This document shows positions 1 through 8,484 of a DNA stretch of 22,169 nucleotides, piece after piece. Origin of the DNA: a virus; the IMG/VR virus record IMGVR_UViG_3300024518_003508, positions 1 to 22,169 of that record, one strand, 5' to 3'. The position numbers and the translations under genes are program-made. Under the pieces are notes generated by a model. The model made no database searches, was not told the DNA's origin, and was given only the letters and a program-made list of their open reading frames with translations. The stretch's first letter is position 1; every line of letters starts with the position of its first letter.

Positions 1-96
1 TTCACCAACCTCACTAACACCATCCATTGTGTTCTGGATGGTCCCTTGTCCAGATGAAGTTCCAACAAAATCGTCTAATAAATCCCACATTCCCAT
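1..96 (-). CDS. Partial hypothetical protein, N-terminus only
   Basis: An ATG at 96 opens a frame that runs off the left edge after 32 codons, beginning MGMWDLLDDFVG. An SD-like GAGG lies 6 bases upstream, and the gene begins 9 bases after the fibre stop codon, so it probably belongs to the same operon. P22-type phages have needle and DNA-ejection genes at this place in the order. That is only positional: the 32 visible residues carry no motif I recognise. The start is well supported; the function is unknown. Confidence 0.65.
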   Translation of the reverse strand, partial: MGMWDLLDDFVGTSSGQGTIQNTMDGVSEVGE

Positions 97-105
97 AATA
101 ACCTC

Positions 106-3100
106 TTAGTCTGTTTCCAACCATATTGATAAACTACTGTCCCATCGAATTAACTTGCCACTACTCGATGGCATTGTTCTTGCAAAATTTCTGACAGTAA
201 CCGTAAAAGCACTGTTATTGTAAGCCAAGATATCCTGTCCCTCAACCTGTCCTGTGAAAGCATAGAATGCATTCGCTCCGCTCGTAGGGGTCAGTATTAC
301 CGTTGCATAACCGGATACATCATCCTCGTTTGAAGCAGCTGTACCTGCGTCAACGTACCCGGTACCCAGATTAACCTTGGACGTAAGAATCAATTCATCC
401 TGACATGTCAGAGTACCAGCTATAACCGTATTTCCAGTAGCACCGGCCACAGTGAATTTATCTGTATTGAAGATTATATCACTGGTGCTGGAGCCAATAA
501 GGTCATCTCCGGTGCCCAGTGTTATGTCCCCACCCGCTGTGGTTAAGCCTGCTGTTGCGGTGATTAGGCCGGTTACCCCAAGTGTACCGCCTATGATTGT
601 ATTACCTGTCGCCCCTGCTACGGTGAATTTATTGGTATTAATGGTTATATCACTTGTGCTTGAGCCTATGAGGTCATCACCCGCACCCAGTGTCAACGGG
701 CCGCCTGCTGTGGTTAGTCCTGCTGTTGCGGTGATTAAACCGGTTACCCCAAGGGTCGAATTAAACAACCCAGCGCCAACAGCCCTGAAGGTGCCGTTCA
801 CATCCATTTTATACTGTGGGCTCACTGTGTTAATTCCTACATCACCACCACCTTCTATTACCATTAAAAATGTTGCGTTATTCATCACTGTCAGTAAAAG
901 CTGACCCGAGTCAAAATCAGTAATTCCGGCTACGTTCTTCTTTGCGGCCATCAGTTCTATGCCTACAGTGCCTTCGGACACATTCGAATATGAATGGAGT
1001 TTCATTGATCCGCCTATCGGTGATTCCGATAAACTGGTGATCTGAATACCGCCGTTTGTGGCACTAGCTTTGTTTATAATACCGTAGCTGTCTGTCTCTG
1101 CAAAATCCGTCATTCCGTGAGCAACGTCACTGGATTTCAGGCTTAGAATTATATCATCATTGGCGCCTTGATTGATTGTCAGGCCGGAGCCTTCTGGGGT
1201 CTCGGTGCCAATTGCGACAGCTTTGTCTTGATCTATCGTCATTGCCAAAACAGGTATATTTGTTGTCCCCGGATTATTGGGTGTTATGAAGAAATCAAGA
1301 GCCGTCCCACCATCAGTATCAGCGGCATAAGATTCGGTCGCTCTGTTCACTATTGCAGCCAAAAACTTTGGGCTCTCAGTGGTGAACTGAGGATCAGTAG
1401 ACATGAATTTTATGGGGCGACCGTATTTACTGCCGGTATTCATTCCACCGATCACAAGCTCTAATCCACCCATCGTTCTGGTTAGTGCTGCCTTGCCAGC
1501 ATCAGCACCAGTTATTCTGACTATAGGGGTATTAGCTGCGTTCTTAACCTGTAGTGTTGCCCCGGTTCCAGGTGAAGCGTCTCCAATAGAAAATTGCTCG
1601 TTGGCACTTGAAAAAAACATCCCGCCACTGTTTATGTTTATATCACTAGTTGAACTTCCAATAAGGTCATCACCCGCACCCAGTGTCACCGGGCCGCCTG
1701 CCGTGGTTAGGCCTGCCGTGGCTGTGATTAAACCGGTTACCCCAAGTGTACCAGTAAAAGCACCGGCCCCCGCTGAGGATATGGTCAGTCTGGCTACCCC
1801 ATTAGTATCAACTTCAAAGCCATTTGCCCCATTGGCAATAAGATTCAAACTTGATGCCCCCTGCCCTACAGTACTTGTAAGTCCTCCTGTGGTTTGGCTG
1901 AATGTAACAAGTGCCTTCGCGGATGTCGGATCTGTTATTGCCAGCCCTTCATTCGCAGTTAGAAGGCCATTTGCAATAAGAGTTCCAGCTACAGTCACAT
2001 TCGTAGCCAGACCCACAGTCAACGTCTGTGCACTCCCACTAGTGGTTATTTCACCAGCCGTACCCGCAATAGTCAAACTCTGGCTATCCAAGTCCACCGA
2101 ACCCGTACCACTATCACCAGCAAAATCCAAATCCTCTAATGTCAAATCAGACAGTAAAGCAATAACCCCGTCAGAATCAGGCACCTGTAATGTGCGAGTG
2201 TTCCCTGTGGTTACCAGTGTACCGACATCCAGATTGAGTATCTTTGTGGTGTCAGCCTCATCAAATACAGAGAACTGATTATCTGCAAAATCAGTCACGG
2301 TCCCACCAGTGCTTGCACCGCCAGCCACATCAGTTGTTCTTAGGTCCAGTGTGGATATATGAGTGAGTGTAGTTGTACCGCCAGTCCATTTAAAAGTCAT
2401 TCTACAAATAGCTACCCCTGTTGACGAGTCAATACCAAACTGTCGGGGCATTGTTAAATTGTCAAACCCGTCCACATCATTGGTTGCATTTGTTTCTGTG
2501 ACATAGCTTCCACTGGGTAACTGGCACATAATAGGTGCGTGCTCACCTGTTTTATTAGCAACACCAAAAAAGAATACATTGAAATACTTGTTGTTAAGTG
2601 CTCCACCGGCTGAGTCCGATACAATATCAAACAAATCCGTAAATATATGGTAAGCGTCCCCGGACCAGTTTATGGCGTGGATTTTATCCGTACTTGAAGT
2701 ATCAATTGCTGGCATGGTATGGCTGTGAAGCTGGTAAACCATACCTGCTGTTGATTTAAAAAAAGCTGCTGACCCGGCGGCATCATCAAAATAACTCGTA
2801 GCTGCTGCCTGATCCGTCCCGTTTGGGTCCAGCCCTGAGAAATAAACAGTCCCATTATGCCTCATTCTTTCAGCTAAATGGGTTAGATGCCCTCTGTCGT
2901 TTCCGTTTTTTACATGGTCATTCCAGTTCTGGTTTACATAAACACCGCTCACGGTTTGAACCGAGGCTGCACTTTGAACAAGAAAATAAGCCACTTTAAT
3001 ATGCTCTGGTGTTGGCCATGAAGACGTTGATTTAGTCAGTGCTTTCGTGGATTGCAGAATATATATCCAATTGCCCTGTGGCGAGGTATCACTTCCAGCC

Positions 3101-3909
3101 GTTAAGGCAATAGTTGCTGCCGGGGTACAATCAAGAGTGGTGTCATTATCACTGAACTGCATTGTCAAATCACCAGTACCCTGCTGCTCAAGACTCATTG
3201 TGATAATGGTTCCGTTGGATGTCACTACAGCATCAAATGTTTCCTTGAATGTACCATTATAAATCTCTCTTAGAGCAAAAGTATTATTTCCAAACGCTGC
3301 GATTGACTGCTGGGTGGCAAGAGATACCGCAGAATCAGAGGCCATATCATCTTCATCAAGAACCCCTGTCACTGCAATGGTTGAGCCTACATTGATAGTA
3401 AGTGCAGTAACAGCCCCTGAGAAATTCGCAATTGCCGCCGTTAAAGTCCCGGTTGTCGTGGGACTGGTACTCATCATCACATTACCCGTTCCTGTGATTG
3501 TATTACTTACAAGACCTTTTGAACCGTCCGTGAAAACAGCCTGTGAAGCTGTCAGAGTACTTGCTATTGGTTGAGCTGTGAATGTGGCTACCCCGGTCAC
3601 ACCAAGTGTACCGCCAATCGTGATGTTACCTGAGAAATTCGCCGCCGCTGCTGTAACCGTCCCGGTCAAAGTCGGGCTTGCACTCATTACATTACTGACC
3701 GTGCCAGTATTTGCCACCGAAACCAGATTACTGTCTGAATCCGTTTGTACATCCATACTGGCTGAAAGAGGAGTCGTAGGAATAGAAGCCCCTTGATCGT
3801 GAACCTTCTCAAAAAACATCTCCCAAGGCCAGCTCAATTTATTAGCAAGCCTCCCTTTAGAATCTCTCCTAAATACTTCGTGTTCTCTGGGGACGGGTGG
3901 CAGACTCAT
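106..3909 (-). CDS. Large repetitive fibre-like virion protein (1267 aa)
   Basis: This protein is probably a head or tail fibre. It begins MSLPPVPREHEVFRR, then has a short charged segment (about residues 8-45). Long stretches rich in Gly, Ser, Thr and Ala follow, with recurring GTLGVTG and DLIGSSTSDI motifs, as expected of beta-structured, trimeric fibre shafts. Three copies of a repeat of about 57 residues are visible, near residues 718-763, 1046-1103 and 1103-1160. The last 65 or so residues look different and may form a tip or knob domain. No peptidase or chaperone motif is visible. The ATG overlaps the stop of the upstream gp10-like gene (ATGA), suggesting translational coupling. Its position after the tail-completion genes fits a receptor-binding or host-range role, but binding is inferred. 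Its length is large for a podovirus fibre. Confidence 0.8.
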   Translation of the reverse strand: MSLPPVPREHEVFRRDSKGRLANKLSWPWEMFFEKVHDQGASIPTTPLSASMDVQTDSDSNLVSVANTGTVSNVMSASPTLTGTVTAAAANFSGNITIGGTLGVTGVATFTAQPIASTLTASQAVFTDGSKGLVSNTITGTGNVMMSTSPTTTGTLTAAIANFSGAVTALTINVGSTIAVTGVLDEDDMASDSAVSLATQQSIAAFGNNTFALREIYNGTFKETFDAVVTSNGTIITMSLEQQGTGDLTMQFSDNDTTLDCTPAATIALTAGSDTSPQGNWIYILQSTKALTKSTSSWPTPEHIKVAYFLVQSAASVQTVSGVYVNQNWNDHVKNGNDRGHLTHLAERMRHNGTVYFSGLDPNGTDQAAATSYFDDAAGSAAFFKSTAGMVYQLHSHTMPAIDTSSTDKIHAINWSGDAYHIFTDLFDIVSDSAGGALNNKYFNVFFFGVANKTGEHAPIMCQLPSGSYVTETNATNDVDGFDNLTMPRQFGIDSSTGVAICRMTFKWTGGTTTLTHISTLDLRTTDVAGGASTGGTVTDFADNQFSVFDEADTTKILNLDVGTLVTTGNTRTLQVPDSDGVIALLSDLTLEDLDFAGDSGTGSVDLDSQSLTIAGTAGEITTSGSAQTLTVGLATNVTVAGTLIANGLLTANEGLAITDPTSAKALVTFSQTTGGLTSTVGQGASSLNLIANGANGFEVDTNGVARLTISSAGAGAFTGTLGVTGLITATAGLTTAGGPVTLGAGDDLIGSSTSDININSGGMFFSSANEQFSIGDASPGTGATLQVKNAANTPIVRITGADAGKAALTRTMGGLELVIGGMNTGSKYGRPIKFMSTDPQFTTESPKFLAAIVNRATESYAADTDGGTALDFFITPNNPGTTNIPVLAMTIDQDKAVAIGTETPEGSGLTINQGANDDIILSLKSSDVAHGMTDFAETDSYGIINKASATNGGIQITSLSESPIGGSMKLHSYSNVSEGTVGIELMAAKKNVAGITDFDSGQLLLTVMNNATFLMVIEGGGDVGINTVSPQYKMDVNGTFRAVGAGLFNSTLGVTGLITATAGLTTAGGPLTLGAGDDLIGSSTSDITINTNKFTVAGATGNTIIGGTLGVTGLITATAGLTTAGGDITLGTGDDLIGSSTSDIIFNTDKFTVAGATGNTVIAGTLTCQDELILTSKVNLGTGYVDAGTAASNEDDVSGYATVILTPTSGANAFYAFTGQVEGQDILAYNNSAFTVTVRNFARTMPSSSGKLIRWDSSLSIWLETD
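428..769 (-). repeat. Two tandem 171-bp (57-codon) repeats inside the fibre gene
   Basis: The string gtgaattta recurs at 452 and 623, an exact period of 171 bases, and the sequence around it is highly similar through the period. The units encode GTLGVTG-, TTAGG- and DDLIGSSTSD-containing segments. A third, diverged partial copy lies at about 1620-1755. The period keeps the reading frame, so copy number could change by recombination and alter shaft length. Confidence 0.85.
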
Positions 3910-5339
3910 TTCGTTTCCACAAAAGCGTTAAGCATGCTGAATTTAGTGGGTTCCGAATATGTTATTTCCCATATTCTGGCCCTTGAAGCCCCCAGCCGAT
4001 TCTTTTTTACTCTGGTTCCAAATGCACCGATAGCCCCGACCGACATTTGATATTTATTACTCCAGCGTCCTTTATCTTTCCAGCGAATCATTACAAGTGG
4101 CGCACTCCCCTGACCCGTGGGAAGACCTACGCCAACATCCATGTCAAGCTGAAAACTGGTATAAAATATCCTTTCCAGTGCGTTCCAGTTGGTTGGCCCG
4201 GTGCGATTCCTGATAATTACCTGTGTATCATCCGTGTAAGTAGTCTGTGATACCTCATATATTTTACCGTTATCCCAATCACCGAAATAATTGTTACCAT
4301 TAAAAAACACCTGTCGCCTTGCCCTGTGCCGTTCATCCACTGATGTACTCGGATTCCTGTACAATTTTTCATGCCAGAGCCCAGTACCTTTGTCATACAC
4401 CCATGTTTTGTTTTCAGAGGGGAAAGTCAGCTGATAAAAATCATGGCCGTCCTGTTGAAAGCAAAGCCCTTCGGCATCAGCCGTAGTAGTGTATCCGTGT
4501 ATAGCTCTCTCGATCGGGATTGTTGAAATCTTAACAGCATCGAAGCCTTGATTCATGTAGACCTTACCGAACCCCTGAGCACTTGCACCAAGCCAGAAAA
4601 TATTTTCCCCATCCTGAGTTAAGCTGTCTGGTGCTTCAAGGCCAATTTCATGATAGGTTCCTTCCATTCTTAAAAATTGATTCGTTGAATTCCCGGTGTT
4701 GTAATGAACCTCATAGCTCTGTCGGCCGAACAACCACAAACGTCTGTCGGATACAATTAGCCCATTAATAGGGTCTGTGGTTCCTTCTTTTGTGATAGTA
4801 TTTCCTGAAGGCCAGTCAGTAGGGTCGTCAAGCGTGGAGAAAAAAGCAAACAGAGTGCCCGGCTTATTCACTATGTAATAACCGTCAAGGATACCGCAGA
4901 ACAATCCACCCGGATAATCAGCGTCCGTTATCTGCGTGGCTGTTGAAGTATCAAGATTCCATGTATAAGCGTTTGCGGTCCCATCAGCAATCAATAGTTG
5001 TGTCTGGTTGTCTGCCATTCTGACAATTGAAGCCTCACCGGGCAAATCCCCGGTGCTCAGATTAAACCTTGCCGTCTCTGTCCCTGCCGTATTAACTGTG
5101 GAAACACTTTTGCCCCTGACAGTAAATAAAACCCCCGTAGAGGTTAAGTAAAGTTCCCTTATGCTTTGAGTACCGGCCAGAGTAGTGAATAGCAACAGCC
5201 CATGAGTAGGCCTTAAAGATATATGGTCTTTTGCGTTGGCATCAGTGTATACCTCCGGGTACATATTAACACATCTCTGTGCTGATACTTCCAGAAAATC
5301 CATCTCATACGAGGCCCCTATGAAAGGAATTTTAATCAA
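3906..5339 (-). CDS. P22 gp10-like packaged-DNA stabilisation / tail-hub protein
   Basis: A 477-residue protein beginning MIKIPFIGASYEMDF. The motif QRCVNMYPEV near residue 30 and the later blade-like beta repeats (for example GDLPGEASIVRMADNQ, DGYYIVNKPGTLFAF, LFGRQSYEVHYNTG) are characteristic of the P22 gp10 family. These proteins close the portal and form the hub to which tailspikes attach. The length matches P22 gp10 (about 470). The start is TTG at 5339 with AGGA 8 bases upstream. It overlaps the stop of the gp4-like gene, and its own stop overlaps the fibre start. Order after a gp4-like gene is the same as in P22. Family assignment is from sequence character and context, not a search. 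Confidence 0.85.
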   Translation of the reverse strand: MIKIPFIGASYEMDFLEVSAQRCVNMYPEVYTDANAKDHISLRPTHGLLLFTTLAGTQSIRELYLTSTGVLFTVRGKSVSTVNTAGTETARFNLSTGDLPGEASIVRMADNQTQLLIADGTANAYTWNLDTSTATQITDADYPGGLFCGILDGYYIVNKPGTLFAFFSTLDDPTDWPSGNTITKEGTTDPINGLIVSDRRLWLFGRQSYEVHYNTGNSTNQFLRMEGTYHEIGLEAPDSLTQDGENIFWLGASAQGFGKVYMNQGFDAVKISTIPIERAIHGYTTTADAEGLCFQQDGHDFYQLTFPSENKTWVYDKGTGLWHEKLYRNPSTSVDERHRARRQVFFNGNNYFGDWDNGKIYEVSQTTYTDDTQVIIRNRTGPTNWNALERIFYTSFQLDMDVGVGLPTGQGSAPLVMIRWKDKGRWSNKYQMSVGAIGAFGTRVKKNRLGASRARIWEITYSEPTKFSMLNAFVETK

Positions 5340-6046
5340 AATGTAATCCTGTTTATATATCCATTGTTTCTACCCCTGTTTAGATACCTTCCTATAGGTG
5401 AGGCCATTCGAGGGCGGTCTTTTTTGTTTACACGCTTAATCCATGCAATAGCTTCATTAGCTTTCCGAAGCACAGCATTAGAAGCTTCTTTATATTCTGG
5501 TGCGAGTTCTGTTGCCAGAATCCATTTAAGAGCCCTGATATACCCCGGTGCTAAATCAACCGAACTCGAGCCCGCAGAAATAGCGGCATGAACCGCCGGG
5601 ACTTCCATGTGAAGGGTATAAGCCACACTTGGGACCGGCCACAGTTCCACGACTCCCAGTGGATACTCTGCCCTGTAGTACAAATATCTGGGGTATGGAT
5701 TAGTGTTCGTTTTGTAGAAAATATTTGAATACTGCTCATTATCAATAATGCTTAAGGGTAAATCATAATTATTGGAATCCCTGATAAAAGCGGTTTCTAT
5801 CCACTGGGGGCGGGTGGAATTATCTCCACCACTCCCGAAAGTGTAACTCCCATCAGATGCCGAAAGGGTTTGTGTCAATTTGACAAGATTGGTCTGCATG
5901 TACCGCTCATTGCTCCATGAATCCAGAATATCATTGATAGCGATAAGCCCGTCTGCCGATTCATCAGCATCAAGCGTCTCACCAGCCTCCTTGACATTCA
6001 GTTTTCTAAGTGCAAAGAGTGTAATTGCATCTGCTGTTTCGGCCAT
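5336..6046 (-). CDS. P22 gp4-like tail accessory / head-closure protein
   Basis: A 236-residue protein beginning MAETADAITLFALRKL. The early segment with DILDSWSNERYM and the later aromatic stretch ending in ELWPVPS are typical of P22 tail accessory factor gp4. That protein is the first to bind the portal after DNA packaging and seals the head. P22 gp4 also has muramidase activity; I see no clear catalytic signature here and do not claim it. The length is larger than P22 gp4 (166), with a C-terminal basic extension (NKKDRPRM, YLNRGRNNGY). A strong SD (AAGGGGGG) precedes the ATG at 6046, and the stop overlaps the gp10-like start, a typical coupled pair. Confidence 0.82.
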   Translation of the reverse strand: MAETADAITLFALRKLNVKEAGETLDADESADGLIAINDILDSWSNERYMQTNLVKLTQTLSASDGSYTFGSGGDNSTRPQWIETAFIRDSNNYDLPLSIIDNEQYSNIFYKTNTNPYPRYLYYRAEYPLGVVELWPVPSVAYTLHMEVPAVHAAISAGSSSVDLAPGYIRALKWILATELAPEYKEASNAVLRKANEAIAWIKRVNKKDRPRMASPIGRYLNRGRNNGYINRITF

Positions 6047-6055
6047 GCGCCCCCC

Positions 6056-6481
6056 TTATTTCCGTTTTGCTGTTCTTTTCTGTACCTGTTTTAATACCGT
6101 AGGAGTTTCTTGAGTTGTCGTTTCAGCCTGTTCAGGTACCTTATTTTTTTCCGTAACAGGTGACTCTTCCACAACCTTTTCAGAAGTTTTTTCACTGTCC
6201 TCCCGGTCAAGTTCAGCCTGGGCGAGCCCTATTGCTTCAGCTTTTAACTCAGCTTTTGCCGCATCAATAGCGTTTTTTTGAGCAAGTTTTTCAGCCTCAG
6301 ATAACTCAATTACAGGACGTTTTCGAAGTATTTCTTTATCAGTCCCTTTCTGCAATGCGTTTATCTTAGGGTTTTTATGGCTTTCATATCCTTCAAGCCC
6401 GGCCTCATATTCTTCAGTCTCGTTGTTTACTCGTATTCTTTTACCACCTGCTTTCACTACACTTCTGGGGTAACTTCTCAT
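6056..6481 (-). CDS. Hypothetical charged head/neck-region protein (141 aa)
   Basis: I do not recognise a family. The first 35 residues form a basic, compact segment (MRSYPRSVVKAGGKRIRV, then acidic NNETEEYEAGLEGYE). This resembles small structural proteins found next to coat genes in other phages. Residues 60-105 are Ala, Glu and Lys-rich and probably helical. The C-terminus is Glu, Thr and Lys-rich and probably disordered, ending KRTAKRK. GGAG sits 8 bases before the ATG. The gene lies just after a terminator-like hairpin and 9 bases before the gp4-like gene, so it is expressed with the tail-completion genes. A minor virion or assembly protein is possible, but that is inference. Confidence 0.7.
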   Translation of the reverse strand: MRSYPRSVVKAGGKRIRVNNETEEYEAGLEGYESHKNPKINALQKGTDKEILRKRPVIELSEAEKLAQKNAIDAAKAELKAEAIGLAQAELDREDSEKTSEKVVEESPVTEKNKVPEQAETTTQETPTVLKQVQKRTAKRK

Positions 6482-6500
6482 TTTCCCGTCTCCTTTTGTT

Positions 6501-6525
6501 AAAATGGGGACGGTTTCCCGCCCCC
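6501..6525 (-). terminator. Hairpin with GAAA tetraloop and short U tract
   Basis: Read on the minus strand, an 8-bp stem (one G-U wobble) spans 6525-6518 and 6513-6506, closed by a GAAA loop and followed by ATTTT. The geometry fits an intrinsic terminator, although the U tract is only four long. It lies between the 218-residue protein and the 141-residue protein, so it could lower readthrough from the strongly expressed capsid genes into the tail genes, or stabilise the upstream mRNA end. Confidence 0.55.
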
Positions 6526-6531
6526 TGTGAA

Positions 6532-7188
6532 TTATGCTGATACCGCTTTAATAACGGCAAAATTAATTAGGATTGCTCCTGTTTCTGCTGTACCCGCTGC
6601 CACATTACCATTATGTACTCGAATGGTAAATGAACCCGCTGCCACATCCTGAACAGAAAGCACTGTACCTCCACTATCTTCACCTGATTGAATAGACAGA
6701 ACAACGCAGTCACCAATAGCCACTGCACTGTTTGTTACTATAAAATCGGCTGACGCTTCTGCCGCCAGAGAAGTATTGTCGGTTGTGATTGTTCCACAAA
6801 TGGTATTCACTGTCACGCCCGTTGACCGGTTTGTGATTTGTGTTACCGCTCCACCTGCACCAGTTGCATAACCTATACCAGAGGTTGCCCCGGTAGAAGT
6901 AATGGTTGTGGTTGCGGATATGGCACCGGTAGTTGTTAGAGCACCAGTAGCCACAGTACCCGTGAGTGAAATAGCTCCGCTTGTGGTGATTGTGTAAGCC
7001 GTTCCCGCTGCTCTAGGCCCGAAATCAGACAGCACAACACCTAAATCAATAGTTGCACCCGCCTGATCAACCGGAGTAGCGCCATGTGTTGAGCAAACAG
7101 AGGAAGTGGCATTTCCCATTCGGCACCCTGCATCTCCCTCATCGGAAAGTTCAAGGATACCAGCCTTATTTGAGTTTGTAGTTCCCAT
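6532..7188 (-). CDS. Repetitive capsid-adjacent protein, possible head fibre or decoration (218 aa)
   Basis: The gene lies 14 bases downstream of the coat gene and has a near-perfect SD (GGAGG). The N-terminal 60 residues contain two Cys and the motif LSDEGDAGCRMG. Residues 70-115 are a Thr, Gly and Ser-rich repeat (ITTSGAISLTGT and related), similar in style to the fibre shaft at 106-3909. The C-terminal 100 residues, from about VTQITNRSTGV, form an ordered-looking beta domain ending in INFAVIKAVSA. This type of domain recurs in phage structural proteins. A decoration or head-fibre role is inferred from adjacency to coat and composition. Catalytic residues are not evident. Confidence 0.75.
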   Translation of the reverse strand: MGTTNSNKAGILELSDEGDAGCRMGNATSSVCSTHGATPVDQAGATIDLGVVLSDFGPRAAGTAYTITTSGAISLTGTVATGALTTTGAISATTTITSTGATSGIGYATGAGGAVTQITNRSTGVTVNTICGTITTDNTSLAAEASADFIVTNSAVAIGDCVVLSIQSGEDSGGTVLSVQDVAAGSFTIRVHNGNVAAGTAETGAILINFAVIKAVSA

Positions 7189-7202
7189 TTATTTATCCTC
7201 CT

Positions 7203-8393
7203 TTAAGGTAAGTACAGGCGGGTTGCCCATCTGTCGATTACAAGTTTAACGCCAAAGAGAACGTCAATTCTCATGGAACATACAGAAGTGTTCATATCGA
7301 AACCCCTGATTATTCTCATCGAAATATTATCCTCAACCCGTCTTTCAGCATATGCAGCCTCAGCCGGGATATCCAAATCACAAAAACCGATTGCGATAGC
7401 GGCAGGGTCAAAAGCGAGTCCCTGTTTATAAGCTGTGCTTAATGTACCAGTGAATACCAGATCATCATTTACAGCAGGCAGGCTATCAACATTCTGATAA
7501 GGTCCCGTAGAAATGATTGCCGGGCTTATCGCCAGAATGACATCACCACCAGCAGAATCAGCTGTAACTGTGAATTTTTTCAAGCGTCCGGTTGAAACCT
7601 TGGTATTTGCATCGACGGCAAAAACTGTATCAATAGTGAAAACATCACCTTTTTTAACAGTTCCCGATCCAGTATCGACGTCAAGAGTTTCATCTCCTGA
7701 AGTTGAGGCTGTTTTGACATCATAGTTGGCATCATAACCACCAGTTGTATGGGTTGAGACATTAGTTGTCATTCCTATGCCTTGGAATCCAAGGGTAGGC
7801 ATTTTAATAATCCCGTCCGTCCATTGCTGATTTAGGTTTTCAGCCTTATGAAACAATGCCGCTGAATCAATCACCAGATCACCGTGTGCCTGTGGTGAAA
7901 GAATTAAACGTCTGTCACCTCTGGGGGCTAGACCCTCATCAAGGATTATTCCAGCATTAACCAGATCCGTCCTGTCAAGGTTGGTTGCAGGCAATGCAAT
8001 GGCCTGGGCGATTTGGTCGCTTACAGTATCCATGCAGTAAGTGTCAATTTTAGCCGCCAGTGCAGTCATTGCGGGTTTAATCTTCCTTTCGGAAAAACCG
8101 TCAATATCCTGAGTTAATTCAGGGCTTGAATACTTGATATCCACACCACGAATTACCGAGCGGGTTAAGGGAACCGTCTTTTCTTCCACATCCTGAGTAT
8201 CCATGCTCAGGGTTTCCCTGACAGTGTATTCCTGCGGTACAGGCAAGCGGATTTCCTGCCCTGCTTTCGCTCCATGAACCTTGTAGTCATCATTATAATT
8301 AGCACCGCAGCTATTAACGAAAATAGTGTTGTTTCGAAAATGGCGCTGTGCTTCAAGAAACACAAGGTCATTAGTCTTGTTTGTATTAGCCAT
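7203..8393 (-). CDS. Major capsid (coat) protein, P22 coat family
   Basis: A 396-residue protein beginning MANTNKTNDLVFLEAQRHF. The pattern of the N-arm, the EYTVRETLSMDTQDVEEKTVPL segment and the C-terminal RWATRLYLP region resembles the P22 coat protein (gp5, 430 residues). Residues of about 215-320, rich in Asp, Gly and Val, correspond in position to the inserted I-domain that P22 coat carries within the HK97 fold. It forms the icosahedral shell with the scaffold encoded just upstream. AGGAG precedes the ATG closely. The 91-base leader between scaffold and coat contains strong hairpins, which may help the high expression coat needs. I am confident of the role. Confidence 0.9.
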   Translation of the reverse strand: MANTNKTNDLVFLEAQRHFRNNTIFVNSCGANYNDDYKVHGAKAGQEIRLPVPQEYTVRETLSMDTQDVEEKTVPLTRSVIRGVDIKYSSPELTQDIDGFSERKIKPAMTALAAKIDTYCMDTVSDQIAQAIALPATNLDRTDLVNAGIILDEGLAPRGDRRLILSPQAHGDLVIDSAALFHKAENLNQQWTDGIIKMPTLGFQGIGMTTNVSTHTTGGYDANYDVKTASTSGDETLDVDTGSGTVKKGDVFTIDTVFAVDANTKVSTGRLKKFTVTADSAGGDVILAISPAIISTGPYQNVDSLPAVNDDLVFTGTLSTAYKQGLAFDPAAIAIGFCDLDIPAEAAYAERRVEDNISMRIIRGFDMNTSVCSMRIDVLFGVKLVIDRWATRLYLP

Positions 8394-8433
8394 AGTATCT
8401 CCTATGCTTTTTAAATGTTTAAGCGACTAGGAG

Positions 8434-8473
8434 CGACGATCTAACGTCGGGACGGAATCACTGTGATTCCGTC
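8434..8473 (-). promoter_or_regulatory. Two hairpins in the coat-gene leader
   Basis: Bases 8451-8473 form an uninterrupted inverted repeat of 11 bp per arm around a single central base (GACGGAATCAC on the minus strand, then its complement). Bases 8434-8449 form a second, 5-bp stem (CGACG/CGTCG) with a 6-base loop. Neither is followed by a U run in either direction, so a simple terminator is unlikely. In the 91-base gap before coat they could act as an mRNA processing or stability element. An operator is possible because the larger repeat is nearly a perfect palindrome. Confidence 0.6.
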
Positions 8474-8484
8474 AAAATTCGCGT

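Noticed and set aside
428-769. Repeats in the fibre gene as a CRISPR array
   Set aside because: The repeats are 171 bp, in frame, and have no unique spacers.
1403-2278. Long plus-strand open frame (291 codons) opposite the fibre gene, and others such as 452-904 and 11092-11445
   Set aside because: They lie antisense to strongly supported repetitive Ala, Gly, Thr and Val-rich genes, whose complements are naturally open and read as Pro, Val and Ala-rich sequence; no consistent operon or domain supports them.
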